A DNA stretch of 50,535 bases from Bacteroidales bacterium (GCA_028686425.1 JAQUBZ010000001.1:1-50535); one strand, 5' to 3'. Numbered from the stretch's first letter, positions 33,578-42,250 are shown. Numbers and translations are program-made. Notes: a model not told the origin generated them from the letters alone.

Positions 33578-34225
33578 ATGGATATAAGTTCACTTACCAT
33601 AAATAATCTTGAACAATTGATTGAAAGTTATCCCTGGTTCACAATAGCCCGCAGGGAATATATTTCGAGATGTGCCGATTCGGGAGAGGATGCTCTGCAA
33701 CAGGCGGTATCCAAGGCCGGCATCCACGTCCTTTCAAGACGATATTTTGAGAAGTCCATCTCTAAAACCATTGCTGCAAATAAAGAGGCGGCCACAAAAG
33801 TAGCCCAAGAGGCGGAAACAGTGAAAGTAGAGTCCGCTCCGCAAAATACAGTTCAGAGTAGGACGAATCCTGCAGAGCTGAAAGCACAACACTATTATAT
33901 AGTAGGTGGAGACTATTTCGGACAGGAAGATTTTCAGCAGTTGGAAAAAGACGGACTGTCTGTCAGTGTCAATTTATCCTTAAATCCAATAAGTCATACG
34001 TTGGGATCCTTTGGAAGCAATATCGCGGATCAACGCGGAAGCGCCCCTGTCGAAAATGATTGCAGAGAGAGTGACGACCTTGATTTCTGCACTGAAACAC
34101 TTGCTAAAATATATGTTGAGCAGGAGTTCTATGCAAGAGCCAGAGAGGTTTACAAAAAACTAATTTTGTTATATCCGGAAAAAAGTACTTACTTTGCATC
34201 TCTTATGGAAAAAGTAAAAAAATAA
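33578..34225 (+). CDS. Unknown protein between lptE and secG, with a C-terminal TPR-like helix pair
   Basis: 215 residues from the ATG at 33578. An in-frame TTG at 33554 overlaps lptE and is less likely. The N-terminal 60 residues are helical (MDISSLTINNLEQLIESYPWFTIARREYISRC ... AGIHVLSRRYFEKSI), the middle is low-complexity and polar, and the C-terminus is a TPR-like pair (DFCTETLAKIYVEQEFYARAREVYKKLILLYPEKSTYFASLMEKVKK). It has no signal peptide or membrane segment, so it is probably cytoplasmic. Similar proteins sit at this place in other Bacteroidales, to my knowledge without an assigned role. Confidence 0.8.
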   Translation: MDISSLTINNLEQLIESYPWFTIARREYISRCADSGEDALQQAVSKAGIHVLSRRYFEKSISKTIAANKEAATKVAQEAETVKVESAPQNTVQSRTNPAELKAQHYYIVGGDYFGQEDFQQLEKDGLSVSVNLSLNPISHTLGSFGSNIADQRGSAPVENDCRESDDLDFCTETLAKIYVEQEFYARAREVYKKLILLYPEKSTYFASLMEKVKK

Positions 34226-34237
34226 AATAAATTAATT

Positions 34238-34585
34238 ATGCAAGCAGCCTATATTACAATCTCGATTATTATAGTCATTGCAAGTGTTCTTTTAACTCTT
34301 GTTGTTTTGGTACAAAACTCTAAGGGTGGCGGATTGGCAGCAAACTTTGCAGCCGGAAACCAGACTTTCGGAGTTCGTCAGACAGCAGACTTTCTTGAAA
34401 AACTTACTTGGGGTTTGGCTATTACAATTTTGATTCTTTGCGTGGTAGCTACTTTTGTTATTCCGACAAAAGGTGCTCACCATTCACAAGTTAAAGAAAA
34501 AATTGAACAAACAGCTCCTGTTCAGGGTCAGCCGGAATTTCCGACAAATACTGCACCTGCAACCACTCCTACTCCAAGCAATTAA
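34238..34585 (+). CDS. secG: SecG subunit of the SecYEG translocon
   Basis: 115 residues with two membrane helices (residues about 2-25 and 57-76). Between them lies the diagnostic loop VLVQNSKGGGLAANFAAGNQTFGVRQTADFLEKLTW. The C-terminal 35 residues are a polar Pro/Thr-rich tail, a common extension in this phylum. SecG assists protein export. It is the last gene of the activator-lptE-unknown-secG operon and is followed by a terminator. Confidence 0.94.
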   Translation: MQAAYITISIIIVIASVLLTLVVLVQNSKGGGLAANFAAGNQTFGVRQTADFLEKLTWGLAITILILCVVATFVIPTKGAHHSQVKEKIEQTAPVQGQPEFPTNTAPATTPTPSN

Positions 34586-34611
34586 TAATCAGGAGATTAA
34601 GCAAATCTTAC

Positions 34612-34644
34612 AAAAGTGTCGAAAAAAAATTCGGCACTTTTTTT
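34612..34644 (+). terminator. Hairpin terminator after secG
   Basis: AAAAGTGTCGAA (34612-34623) pairs with TTCGGCACTTTT (34630-34641) with one G-T step, followed by a T run. Confidence 0.9.
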
Positions 34645-34687
34645 AAAAATTTACTACTTTGCTATACAATGTATTAAAAAAAGTTTA

Positions 34688-34714
34688 TATATTTGCAGTA
34701 CCAAATTATTGGTA
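34688..34714 (+). promoter_or_regulatory. -7 element with adjoining palindrome (likely operator) before the PspC-PadR operon
   Basis: TATATTTG (34688-34695) is a perfect -7 box. Four bases later stands the perfect inverted repeat TACCAA-ATTA-TTGGTA (34699-34714), which covers the expected transcription start. A dimeric repressor bound here would block initiation. PadR, encoded second in this operon, is the natural candidate, though the palindrome is not the classical ATGT-N8-ACAT of some PadR sites. Confidence 0.5.
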
Positions 34715-34751
34715 ATAAAAAGTATTTAACAAAACATAAAACACATACAAA

Positions 34752-35321
34752 ATGAAAAAAGTAGTTAATGTAGGTATTGGCGGTCGCAGTTTTACAATTG
34801 ATGATGATGCATTTCAAAAGTTGGATGCTTATTTGAATAAATTCCGAACTAAAACCGATATGGGTTATCAGACCAAAGAGGTTATGAACGAATTGGAAAT
34901 GCGAATCGCAGAACTGTTTGAACAGGAACTCGGTTCAAGGACCGAAGTAGTCAATCTTGCTATTGTCAATAAGGTGATTTCTCAACTTGGAATGCCTGAC
35001 GGAAGTGCGGATGACGGTAATTTCTATTATGGTAACAATACAAACAACTATACGGGTAAAGCTCCGAAAAGATTTTACCGTGACCCTGACAATAATATAA
35101 TAGGTGGCGTTTGCAGCGGTCTGGCTGCATACTTTAACATCGACATTGTACTTGTCCGTATAATATTCGTTGTTTGTATCTTCTTCGGAAGTGTTGGATT
35201 CTGGGCATATATCATATTCTGGATTGTTGCACCTAAAGCTTTAACGGCAGCACAGAAATGTGAGATGAGAGGATGGCCGGTAACTGCAGAAAACATGAGT
35301 AAATTTTCACAAAGAAAATAA
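34752..35321 (+). CDS. PspC-domain membrane protein (short)
   Basis: 189 residues. Residues 1-90 are a conserved cytoplasmic segment (VVNVGIGGRSFTIDDDAFQKLDAYLNKFRTKTD ... ELEMRIAELFEQELGSRTEVVNLAIVNKVISQLGMPD) shared with the second PspC gene below. Residues about 106-165 are the PspC domain (RFYRDPDNNIIGGVCSGLAAYFNIDIVLVRIIFVVCIFFGSVGFWAYIIFWIVAPKA) with two membrane helices. PspC proteins sense or buffer membrane stress. It is the first gene of a PspC-PadR-PspC operon. Confidence 0.9.
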   Translation: MKKVVNVGIGGRSFTIDDDAFQKLDAYLNKFRTKTDMGYQTKEVMNELEMRIAELFEQELGSRTEVVNLAIVNKVISQLGMPDGSADDGNFYYGNNTNNYTGKAPKRFYRDPDNNIIGGVCSGLAAYFNIDIVLVRIIFVVCIFFGSVGFWAYIIFWIVAPKALTAAQKCEMRGWPVTAENMSKFSQRK

Positions 35322-35330
35322 GGAGGATTT

Positions 35331-35660
35331 ATGGAAAATACAGTTGATAATGTAAAATCCCAAATGAGAAAGGGTGTACTCGAATATTGTATTCTGAGTA
35401 TTTTAAACAAGAAAGATGCATACGCATCTTCTATAATTGACGAACTCAAGGGAGCAAATATGATTGTGGTGGAAGGAACTCTTTATCCGCTCCTGATCAG
35501 ACAAAAAAATCAGGGACTTCTCACATATCGTTGGGAAGAGTCACCGCAAGGACCTCCAAGAAAGTATTATGCCATTACCGAGAAAGGCAAATCCCAACTC
35601 GCGGAGATGGATGCTGCTTGGAAAGAAATAGTTGACACAATCGAATTTATTAAAAAGTAG
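35331..35660 (+). CDS. PadR-family transcriptional repressor
   Basis: 109 residues: SQMRKGVLEYCILSILNKKDAYASSIIDELKGANMIVVEGTLYPLLIRQKNQGLLTYRWEESPQGPPRKYYAITEKGKSQLAEMDAAWKEIVDTIEFI. This is a PadR winged-helix with its usual GTLYPLL and PPRKYY motifs and a C-terminal dimer helix. It lies between two PspC genes with gaps of only 9 and 11 bp, so it very probably regulates its own operon. The inducing signal is unknown. Confidence 0.94.
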   Translation: MENTVDNVKSQMRKGVLEYCILSILNKKDAYASSIIDELKGANMIVVEGTLYPLLIRQKNQGLLTYRWEESPQGPPRKYYAITEKGKSQLAEMDAAWKEIVDTIEFIKK

Positions 35661-35671
35661 GAGAAAGAACT

Positions 35672-36691
35672 ATGAAAAAAGTGGAAAAAGTAAGTATCGG
35701 CAGATATGCTTTTGTCCTTGAAGAAGATGCCTTCAAGATGACTCAGAATTATATAGATGAACTCGAAAGATACTATTCCGACAAAGAGGGAGGCTCTGAA
35801 ATAATGGAGGGAATTGAGGAGAGGATGGCCGAATTGTTTTTGGAAAAATGCGGAGCCGAAGGTGTTGTCTCTATTTCCGTAGTCGAGCATGTGATTTCTA
35901 TTTTAGGTAAACCGGAAACAATTGAAGGGGAAACAGCGCAGGATGGCTCCGGGAAATTTCAGTATGACACTAAACGAAAATTGTACAGAGATGGTTCTCA
36001 CAAAGTGCTCGGTGGTGTTTGCAGCGGCATGGCTGCCTATTTCAACATGGATCTTTCTTTAATGAGAATTTTGTGGGTAATCCTGTTTTTCTGCTGCTCT
36101 ACTATCGGATTTATCTCTGTTCCGTGGTTTGGGGCATGGTTTGTCCCTGTCGTGTATATTATTCTTTGGATTGTATTGCCTCAGGCGAAAACCATTCAGC
36201 AGAGATGTGAAATGAGGGGCGAGAAGGGAAATCTTGATGATATTGAAAAAACTATTGAACGAGGTGCCAGGGTTGTTGAGGATAGGGCAAAAGAGATTGG
36301 TCGATCTGATTTTTGGAGAGTATTGGGTAGAGTGATTTGTATTGTGATAGGGATGTTGTTCATTATTATCGGGGCTGCCGGATTGATTGCCGGAGCTATT
36401 GCATTTTTCTTCGGAATGGAGTATTGGGATGTGAATGTCATTAATACATGGTTTGAATGGGTATCCGACTATTCAACAACTTTGACGACTGCTATTCCGA
36501 TTATCTGGGCAAAGATTACCATAATGTTAGTCTATTTCCTCCCATTCCTCGGTATTCTCTATGGAGGTATTCAGATGACATTCGGATTTAAGTCGCCTAA
36601 ATGGAGACCGGGCCTGATAATCTTTATTCTATGGCTTATAGCGGTGATTGCCTTGTGTATTTTCTGCTCTGCCGGAATATTTTTAATGTGA
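35672..36691 (+). CDS. PspC-domain membrane protein (long)
   Basis: 339 residues. Residues 1-90 repeat the N-terminal module of the first PspC gene (KVSIGRYAFVLEEDAFKMTQNYIDELERYYSDKEGGSEIMEGIEERMAELFLEKCGAEGVVSISVVEHVISILGKPE). Then follow the PspC domain (RKLYRDGSHKVLGGVCSGMAAYFNMDLSLMRILWVILFF), a cytoplasmic helix (RGEKGNLDDIEKTIERGARVVEDRAKEIG), and about four more membrane helices to the C-terminus. It likely arose by duplication and extension of the short form. Confidence 0.9.
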   Translation: MKKVEKVSIGRYAFVLEEDAFKMTQNYIDELERYYSDKEGGSEIMEGIEERMAELFLEKCGAEGVVSISVVEHVISILGKPETIEGETAQDGSGKFQYDTKRKLYRDGSHKVLGGVCSGMAAYFNMDLSLMRILWVILFFCCSTIGFISVPWFGAWFVPVVYIILWIVLPQAKTIQQRCEMRGEKGNLDDIEKTIERGARVVEDRAKEIGRSDFWRVLGRVICIVIGMLFIIIGAAGLIAGAIAFFFGMEYWDVNVINTWFEWVSDYSTTLTTAIPIIWAKITIMLVYFLPFLGILYGGIQMTFGFKSPKWRPGLIIFILWLIAVIALCIFCSAGIFLM

Positions 36692-36767
36692 TTTTAAACC
36701 TTTTATTATAGTTATAGTCTAAGACCTAAAAGACTACTCGTTAGTTTTTCCTTTAGGTTAAGTGATG

Positions 36768-36793
36768 GAGCCGCATATTTCCCAATGCGGCTC
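36768..36793 (+). terminator. Hairpin terminator after the PspC operon
   Basis: Perfect 9-bp arms GAGCCGCAT (36768-36776) and ATGCGGCTC (36785-36793) with an 8-nt loop, followed by TTCTT. The stem is strong but the U-tract is short. Confidence 0.65.
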
Positions 36794-36852
36794 TTCTTGG
36801 CTCACCCGTAAAAACCTGTGTTTGGAAAAGTTTTTAACTTTGCAAAAAAAAC

Positions 36853-36984
36853 ATGAATCCATATTTAAAGTTAACGAGTTACATATTACCACAAGAGATT
36901 AATGAATCATTTGAATTAAAGGAAGTTATAGAAAACGAGAGTGGACTTCATATATATTTGGAAGAAAAGGGCAGGAGTGCGTGA
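36853..36984 (+). pseudogene. Truncated N-terminus of an ISAon1-like transposase
   Basis: A 43-codon frame, MNPYLKLTSYILPQEINESFELKEVIENESGLHIYLEEKGRSA, ending in TGA. It resembles the start of the ISAon1-family transposase N-terminal region protein (pattern MNxYLxLxxxxLPxxxxxxFELxxxxxxxxxLHxYxxEK), which is normally about 100-130 residues long. Everything after the first 40 residues is missing, and no catalytic transposase follows. A -7-like TAACTTTG lies 11 bp upstream. It is a remnant of a lost or partly deleted insertion sequence. Confidence 0.6.
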
Positions 36985-37089
36985 ACAATTGTCCTCTACT
37001 ACTGTAGAGCAACATGGCAAATTTATGTGTCAGTATCTAAGTAATTGATTAATAGTTATATAGCAAACACGGTGTTGATTTACAAGTAA

Positions 37090-37197
37090 TTGATGCAGAG
37101 CGACATGGTGTGAGAGGCAGATGGAGGGTTGCAAGCGCCGTGAGCAAAGCGAACGAAAGCGCCCTCCAGATGACTCTTACACCTGTCGCTCATCCAA
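37090..37197. repeat. Large imperfect palindrome (about 108 bp)
   Basis: The left arm from GAGCGACA (37098-37105) through to GGAGGG (about 37128) pairs with the right arm from CCCTCC (37162-37167) to TGTCGCTC (37184-37191). Over about 31 bp there are five or six mismatches or single-base bulges, and pairing extends a few bases further out (TTGATG / CATCCAA). The inner part contains GCAAGCGC ... GAAAGCGC, which can pair again. It could fold into a long hairpin RNA or be a dispersed palindromic (REP/MITE-like) repeat. Confidence 0.6.
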
Positions 37198-37438
37198 CGT
37201 TACACATATCCGGCAGGGATTGTTTTCATGGGAGGGTTTCCATCCCGTGGCTTTCGAGGGCTTGATTGCCACAGGGTGAATTGGATGGTTTCGGGGATGC
37301 TCCAGGCAGCGGAGGTGCAGGGATCCATTGTAAAGAAGCTCAGGCAAGTGGTCGAAGGTCAGAATAAGATCAACTTACAGTTTGGGGTCGCGTTTAAGCG
37401 GCTTTTTAAAGTGTCCCTGACTCAGGATAAGATCAAAT

Positions 37439-39223
37439 TTAGAGTTTCAGCACTGCCATAAATGCCGATTGCGGGACTTCAACATTGCCGACCTGGCGCA
37501 TACGCTTCTTTCCTTTCTTCTGTTTCTCAAGCAGCTTGCGCTTACGAGTGATATCTCCACCGTAACATTTGGCCGTCACATCCTTACGAACAGCCTTAAC
37601 TGTCTCGCGAGCAATGATTTTAGCCCCGATAGCCGCCTGAATTGCTATGTCGAATTGCTGACGTGGTATCAAATCTTTGAGTTTTTCACACATCCTGCGA
37701 CCGAAGTCGTAAGCGTGATCTCTATGTATCAACGAAGAAAGGGCATCCACCTGCTCCCCATTCAGAAGGATATCAAGTTTGACAAGATCTGCTTTCTGAT
37801 ACCCTATGATGTGATAATCAAAAGAAGCATAGCCTCTTGACACCGATTTCAACTTATCATAGAAATCAAACACAATTTCAGCCAGAGGCATTTCATAATT
37901 AAGCTCTACCCTTTCGGCAGTAAGAAAATGCTGACTGACCAACACCCCTCTCTTATCGAGACACAATTTCATGATAACTCCGAAATATTCACTCTTGGAT
38001 ATAATCTGCGCCTTGATATACGGCTCTTCTATATAATCTATAAGTGTAGGTGCGGGAAGGCCGGAAGGATTGTGTACATCTATCACCTCTTGCTGTGTGG
38101 TATATACCTTATACGATACGTTTGGAACTGTCGTAATGACATCCATGTCAAATTCGCGATATAGTCTTTCCTGCATGATTTCAAGGTGGAGCAATCCGAG
38201 AAATCCGCACCTGAATCCGAATCCGAGGGCAAGTGATGATTCCGGCTCAAAAACAAGCGAGGCGTCATTGAGCTGTAATTTTTCAAGAGAAGATCTCAAA
38301 TCTTCATATTCGTCCGCTTCAACCGGATAGACTCCGGCAAACAACATCGGCTTGACCTCTTCAAATCCGGCAATATGCTCTGCACAAGGCCTTTCCACAT
38401 GAGTAATGGTGTCCCCCACTTTAACTTCGGAAGCCGTTTTGATTCCTGAAATGATATATCCTACACTTCCTGTCGGAATTTCGGCGCGAGGACACATTTT
38501 CATCTTCAATACACCCACTTCATCCGCATCGTATTCTTTACCAGTATTGAAAAATTTGACTTTGTCTCCCGTCTTTATGGAGCCGTTTGCCACCTTAAAA
38601 TATGCTATAATTCCTCTGAAAGGATTGAATACCGAATCAAAAATCAATGCTTGAAGCGGTGCTGAAGGGTCTCCTGAAGGTGCAGGAACCTTTTCCACAA
38701 TTCTGTCGAGAATAGCCGGCACTCCTTCGCCTGTCTTTGCACTTGCCAGCAGAATATCTTCATCTTTGCACCCTATAAGTTCTATCACCTGATCTTTAAC
38801 GACATCCACCATTGCCGAGTCCATGTCAATCTTATTGAGAACCGGTATTATCTCAAGATTGTGTTCTATGGCCAGATAAAGATTTGAAATGGTCTGTGCC
38901 TGAATACCTTGTGTTGCATCGACCACTAACAGCGCCCCTTCGCATGAAGCAATGGCGCGTGATACTTCATAAGAGAAGTCAACGTGACCGGGAGTATCGA
39001 TAAGGTTAAGTATATAGGTTTGACCTTTATAATTGTATTCCATCTGTATTGCATGGCTCTTTATGGTAATCCCTTTTTCTCTCTCCAAATCCATAGAGTC
39101 AAGGACTTGCGCCTCCATTTCTCGCTGATCGAGAGTATTTGTCTTCTCAAGCATTCTATCTGCCAAAGTGCTTTTACCATGGTCTATGTGGGCTATGATG
39201 CAAAAGTTTCTGATATATTTCAT
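37439..39223 (-). CDS. lepA: Elongation factor 4 (LepA)
   Basis: 594 residues, the usual LepA length. G-domain: [16 protein letters not shown] (P-loop, 10-25), [12 protein letters not shown] (switch I with Thr), [13 protein letters not shown] (switch II with catalytic His) and NKID. The C-terminal domain ends [44 protein letters not shown], the LepA-specific tail. LepA is a ribosome-binding GTPase that helps translation and ribosome biogenesis under stress. All GTPase residues are intact, in contrast to the EF-G paralogue at 44304-46457. Confidence 0.97.
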   Translation of the reverse strand: MKYIRNFCIIAHIDHGKSTLADRMLEKTNTLDQREMEAQVLDSMDLEREKGITIKSHAIQMEYNYKGQTYILNLIDTPGHVDFSYEVSRAIASCEGALLVVDATQGIQAQTISNLYLAIEHNLEIIPVLNKIDMDSAMVDVVKDQVIELIGCKDEDILLASAKTGEGVPAILDRIVEKVPAPSGDPSAPLQALIFDSVFNPFRGIIAYFKVANGSIKTGDKVKFFNTGKEYDADEVGVLKMKMCPRAEIPTGSVGYIISGIKTASEVKVGDTITHVERPCAEHIAGFEEVKPMLFAGVYPVEADEYEDLRSSLEKLQLNDASLVFEPESSLALGFGFRCGFLGLLHLEIMQERLYREFDMDVITTVPNVSYKVYTTQQEVIDVHNPSGLPAPTLIDYIEEPYIKAQIISKSEYFGVIMKLCLDKRGVLVSQHFLTAERVELNYEMPLAEIVFDFYDKLKSVSRGYASFDYHIIGYQKADLVKLDILLNGEQVDALSSLIHRDHAYDFGRRMCEKLKDLIPRQQFDIAIQAAIGAKIIARETVKAVRKDVTAKCYGGDITRKRKLLEKQKKGKKRMRQVGNVEVPQSAFMAVLKL

Positions 39224-39347
39224 CGGGGTAATATGTGTTATTGCTATTATCTTTTTGTCAAATCGGACCTGTCAACACTATTTGTATGATTGTCAACTCT
39301 GTCTTCAAGGCATAAATCACAAAAGTTTGTAATATGTTTCTCAGGCG

Positions 39348-39368
39348 CAAATATAATGATTATCTTTG
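39348..39368. promoter_or_regulatory. Back-to-back -7 elements for lepA and transketolase
   Basis: Minus strand TATATTTG (39348-39355) points to lepA, and plus strand TATCTTTG (39361-39368) points to the transketolase genes. Both match TAnnTTTG exactly and lie 5 bp apart, so the two transcripts may compete for polymerase. Confidence 0.5.
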
Positions 39369-39392
39369 TTTTTTAATCTCAAAATAAATTCT

Positions 39393-40238
39393 ATGGCCAT
39401 ATCTTATACTTTTGAACAAATTGCCTCTCAGGTCAGAAGGGATATTCTCCGCATGGTTACAAATGCGGCATCCGGGCACCCGGGAGGATCGATGAGCAGC
39501 ACAGACATTCTTACTGTTCTTTTTTTTAAGGAGATGAATATTGTCCCTGAAAAATGGGAACGTAACGGTAAAGGAAGTGATATGTTTTTTCTTTCTGCCG
39601 GTCATATTTCTCCCGTGCTATATAGTATTCTTGCAAGAAGGGGATATTTTCCGGTATCGGAATTGTCAACTTTCAGAGCTTTCGGTTCGCGTCTGCAGGG
39701 ACACCCTTCTATCGAAAGGGGTCTTCCCGGTGTAAATCAGGCTGCAGGTTCTCTCGGACAGGGTCTTTCTGTTGCCATCGGAGCTGCCCTCGGCAAGAAA
39801 CTCAATAACGATCAGAATACAGTCTATGTACTGATAGGTGACGGTGAGAGTGAGGAGGGACAAATATGGGAAGCCGCCGCTTCTGCCGTTCATCATAAGG
39901 CAGATAATATTATAGCCATGACGGACTGGAACAAACAGCAAATTGACGGCACTACCGAGCAGGTTCAGAGTCTGGGCGATCTTCACGCCAAATGGAGTGC
40001 CTTCGGCTGGGAAACCATCGTTGCAGACGGTCACGATTTCAGTTCGATTGCAGAGGCTTTCGGCAAGGCAAAGGAGCTGAAGGGTAACGGAAAGCCTATT
40101 ATGATCTTGTTCCGTACCGAAATGGGCCACGGTGTCGATTTTATGGCCGGTACTTGCAAATGGCATGGCAAAAATCCTTCACAGGAGCAATGCGAACAGG
40201 GATTATCACAACTTAAAGAAACATTGGGAGATTATTAA
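39393..40238 (+). CDS. Transketolase, N-terminal (thiamine diphosphate-binding) subunit
   Basis: 281 residues from the ATG at 39393; an upstream in-frame start overlaps the -7 box. It corresponds to the first half of transketolase: ASGHPGGSMSSTDILTVLFF, SAGHISPVLYSIL, GHPS-type GSRLQGHPSIERGLPGVNQAAGSLGQGLS, and the ThDP motif GDGESEEGQIWEAAASAVHHKADNIIAMTDWNKQQIDG. It needs the C-terminal subunit encoded 1 bp downstream. Together they exchange two-carbon units in the pentose phosphate pathway and so supply sedoheptulose 7-phosphate, the precursor of the heptose pathway at 10.7-13.5 kb. Confidence 0.94.
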   Translation: MAISYTFEQIASQVRRDILRMVTNAASGHPGGSMSSTDILTVLFFKEMNIVPEKWERNGKGSDMFFLSAGHISPVLYSILARRGYFPVSELSTFRAFGSRLQGHPSIERGLPGVNQAAGSLGQGLSVAIGAALGKKLNNDQNTVYVLIGDGESEEGQIWEAAASAVHHKADNIIAMTDWNKQQIDGTTEQVQSLGDLHAKWSAFGWETIVADGHDFSSIAEAFGKAKELKGNGKPIMILFRTEMGHGVDFMAGTCKWHGKNPSQEQCEQGLSQLKETLGDY

Positions 40239-40239
40239 G

Positions 40240-41193
40240 ATGAAACAATATATCAATAGCGGAAATAAAGATACACGCTCCGGTTTTGGAGCAGGTCTTG
40301 CAGAGCTTGGGCGCACAAACCCTAAGGTGGTTGCTTTGTGTGCCGATCTTATAGGGTCTCTGAAAATGGACGAGTTTGCAAAGGAGCATCCGGAAAGATT
40401 TTTCCAGAGCGGTATTGCGGAAGCAAATATGATTGGAGTTGCAGCAGGTCTTGCCATAAGCGGATATATTCCGTTTGCAGGCACTTTTGCAAATTTTGCA
40501 ACGGCCAGAGTATATGATCAAATCAGGCAATCTGTCTGTTATTCAAAGACCAATGTCAAAATCGCTGCTTCACACGCAGGTATCACCCTCGGTGAGGATG
40601 GGGCAACCCACCAGACCATGGAAGATATAGGTCTTATGAGGATGTTGCCGGAAATGGTGGTTATCAATCCTTGCGATTATAATCAGACCAAGGCTGCCAC
40701 AATTGCAGCAGCATATCATGACGGTCCTGTGTATCTGAGATTCGGCCGTCCGGGCGTGCCCAATTTTACTCCTGATAATCAACCATTTGAAATAGGCAAA
40801 GCCATCAAGTTGAATGACGGTCATCACGTAACAGTGATTGCAACCGGACATCTCGTATGGGAAGCCATCAAGGCTGCCGAAATACTCGAAGACAAGGGTA
40901 TCACTGTCGATCTTTTAAATATCCACACCATTAAACCTTTGGATGAAAAAGCAGTCTTACAATCGGTTGCCAAGACACATTGCGTAGTTTGCGCAGAAGA
41001 ACACCTCATTGCCGGAGGACTTGGAGAGGCCGTTGCCGGACTTTTAGTCAGAAACAACCCTGTTCCGATGAGGTTTGTGGCAGTTGACGACAAATTCGGA
41101 CAAAGCGGCAAACCGGCGCAACTGATGGAGGCATACGGATTGGATGCAGCTCATATAGTGACTGCTGCACAACAACTTACATCGGCCAAATAG
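40240..41193 (+). CDS. Transketolase, C-terminal (pyrimidine-binding) subunit
   Basis: 317 residues from the ATG at 40240, 1 bp after the N-terminal subunit's stop. A longer frame reaching back into that gene is not needed. It shows DTRSGFGAGLAELGRTNPKVVALCADLIGS, RFFQSGIAEANMIGVAAGLAISGYIPFAGTFANFATARVYDQIRQS (catalytic Glu in GIAEAN) and ASHAGITLGEDGATHQTMEDIGLMRMLP. The C-terminal domain (VLQSVAKTHCVVCAEEHLIAGGLGEAVAG) follows. This split organisation is usual in many anaerobes. The ECF sigma factor gene follows after only 6 bp. Confidence 0.95.
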   Translation: MKQYINSGNKDTRSGFGAGLAELGRTNPKVVALCADLIGSLKMDEFAKEHPERFFQSGIAEANMIGVAAGLAISGYIPFAGTFANFATARVYDQIRQSVCYSKTNVKIAASHAGITLGEDGATHQTMEDIGLMRMLPEMVVINPCDYNQTKAATIAAAYHDGPVYLRFGRPGVPNFTPDNQPFEIGKAIKLNDGHHVTVIATGHLVWEAIKAAEILEDKGITVDLLNIHTIKPLDEKAVLQSVAKTHCVVCAEEHLIAGGLGEAVAGLLVRNNPVPMRFVAVDDKFGQSGKPAQLMEAYGLDAAHIVTAAQQLTSAK

Positions 41194-41199
41194 CTGTAA

Positions 41200-41745
41200 A
41201 TGGAAGATAGCGAAATATTGGAACTCTATCGTTCGGGTGAAGAGCAGCAGGCTTTCAACCTCATTATGCGAAAGTATAATGAGCGCCTGTATTGGCATAT
41301 CCGCAAACTTGTTTGCGATCATGACGATACCAACGACCTGCTGCAGAACACCTTTATCAAGGTATGGAGGTCCCTCGGCTCGTTTCGCGAAGATTCAAGA
41401 CTATACACATGGCTTTATAGGATTGCCACCAATGAAGCTTTGACTTTTCTAAAGAAGAAAAGTCTTAAAGCCAACCTCTCGCTATCGGACTATTCAAAGG
41501 TGCTTGAAAATAAGATTGAGACCGATTCTTCCTTTAACGGAGACTATCTTCAACTTGCACTCCAAAAGTCCATAGCAAAGCTGCCGCCGAAGCAGAAATT
41601 GGTGTTCAACATGAGATATTTTGATGAGATGAAATATGAAGATATTTCCGAGATTCTCAATATTTCGGTAGGAGCGCTCAAAGCATCATACCATCATGCT
41701 TACAATAAAGTTCAGGAAAGTTTGAAACAACTTGTTGAAGTTTAA
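41200..41745 (+). CDS. ECF RNA polymerase sigma factor
   Basis: 181 residues: region 2 (AFNLIMRKYNERLYWHIRKLVCDHDDTNDLLQNTFIKVWRSLGSFREDSRLYTWLYRIATNEALTFLKKK) and region 4 (ALQKSIAKLPPKQKLVFNMRYFDEMKYEDISEILNISVGALKASYHHAYNKVQESL). It lacks sigma regions 1 and 3, as ECF factors do. It lies 6 bp behind the transketolase genes, so it is co-transcribed with central metabolism. The next two genes look like its anti-sigma factor and a periplasmic sensor. Confidence 0.95.
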   Translation: MEDSEILELYRSGEEQQAFNLIMRKYNERLYWHIRKLVCDHDDTNDLLQNTFIKVWRSLGSFREDSRLYTWLYRIATNEALTFLKKKSLKANLSLSDYSKVLENKIETDSSFNGDYLQLALQKSIAKLPPKQKLVFNMRYFDEMKYEDISEILNISVGALKASYHHAYNKVQESLKQLVEV

Positions 41746-41794
41746 ATAAATATAATATTAAACCTTTTTGATGATTTAGTGTCTAAAAAGTATT

Positions 41795-42244
41795 ATGGAA
41801 GATAAATTTAACAACATACTTGATAATCCCGAGTTGAAAAAGAATCCTTTTTCAATTCCGGACGGTGACGGTTATTTTGTAAAGATGGAAGATGACGTGA
41901 GGTCAAAGATTATTGTTCCTGAACGTCACCACACCCTGTTAACTTATCTCAAACCTGCACTCGGACTTATTTGTTCTTTCGGTTTGATATATGGTGTCGC
42001 TTATGGGGTACTATCCATGACCGGTTCTTTGTCTGATGAGACTCCTGAGTCTATTGAAATCATTGAGAACGGCTATTTGAGTTCTTCTTTCATCGACCAT
42101 TTTAACGAAGATATGGAGATGTCGAGAATGGAAGGGTTTAACCACGATACCGACTCTATCGCCGAAGAGGATATAGTCTCTTTCCTAACTTCCGAACTTA
42201 CTCCGGCAGAGTTATCTTTAATTTATGCAGACGTTTTAAAATAG
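41795..42244 (+). CDS. Small single-span membrane protein, probable anti-sigma factor
   Basis: 149 residues: a cytoplasmic N-terminus of about 46 residues (MEDKFNNILDNPELKKNPFSIPDGDGYFVKMEDDVRSKI), one membrane helix (about 50-73, YLKPALGLICSFGLIYGVAYGVL), and an acidic extracytoplasmic part of about 75 residues. No zinc-binding HxxxCxxC motif of ZAS anti-sigma factors is present. The topology and position directly after an ECF sigma gene suggest an anti-sigma role. That is inference. Confidence 0.72.
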   Translation: MEDKFNNILDNPELKKNPFSIPDGDGYFVKMEDDVRSKIIVPERHHTLLTYLKPALGLICSFGLIYGVAYGVLSMTGSLSDETPESIEIIENGYLSSSFIDHFNEDMEMSRMEGFNHDTDSIAEEDIVSFLTSELTPAELSLIYADVLK

Positions 42245-42250
42245 TATTAT

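Larger units (their letters stand above)
36692..37438. other. 747-bp gene-poor stretch with terminator, transposase remnant and large palindrome
   Basis: From left to right: a hairpin terminator, a -7-like box TAACTTTG (36835-36842), a 43-codon transposase remnant, about 100 bp without recognised content, a long palindrome (37090-37197), and about 240 bp before lepA. In that last part an open frame (37228-37461) runs into lepA without recognisable content, and the motif TCAGAATAAGATCAA recurs about 65 bp later as TCAGGATAAGATCAA. Base composition is more G+C rich than in the flanks. It looks like an insertion scar. Confidence 0.6.

Noticed and set aside
37228-37461. 77-codon open frame before lepA
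   Set aside because: No recognisable domain, no ribosome site, and its end overlaps the lepA stop region on the other strand. It is probably non-coding scar sequence.
39256-39296. Three TGTCAA motifs between lepA and transketolase
   Set aside because: Spacing is uneven (14 and 21 bp) and the motif is short; this could easily be chance.
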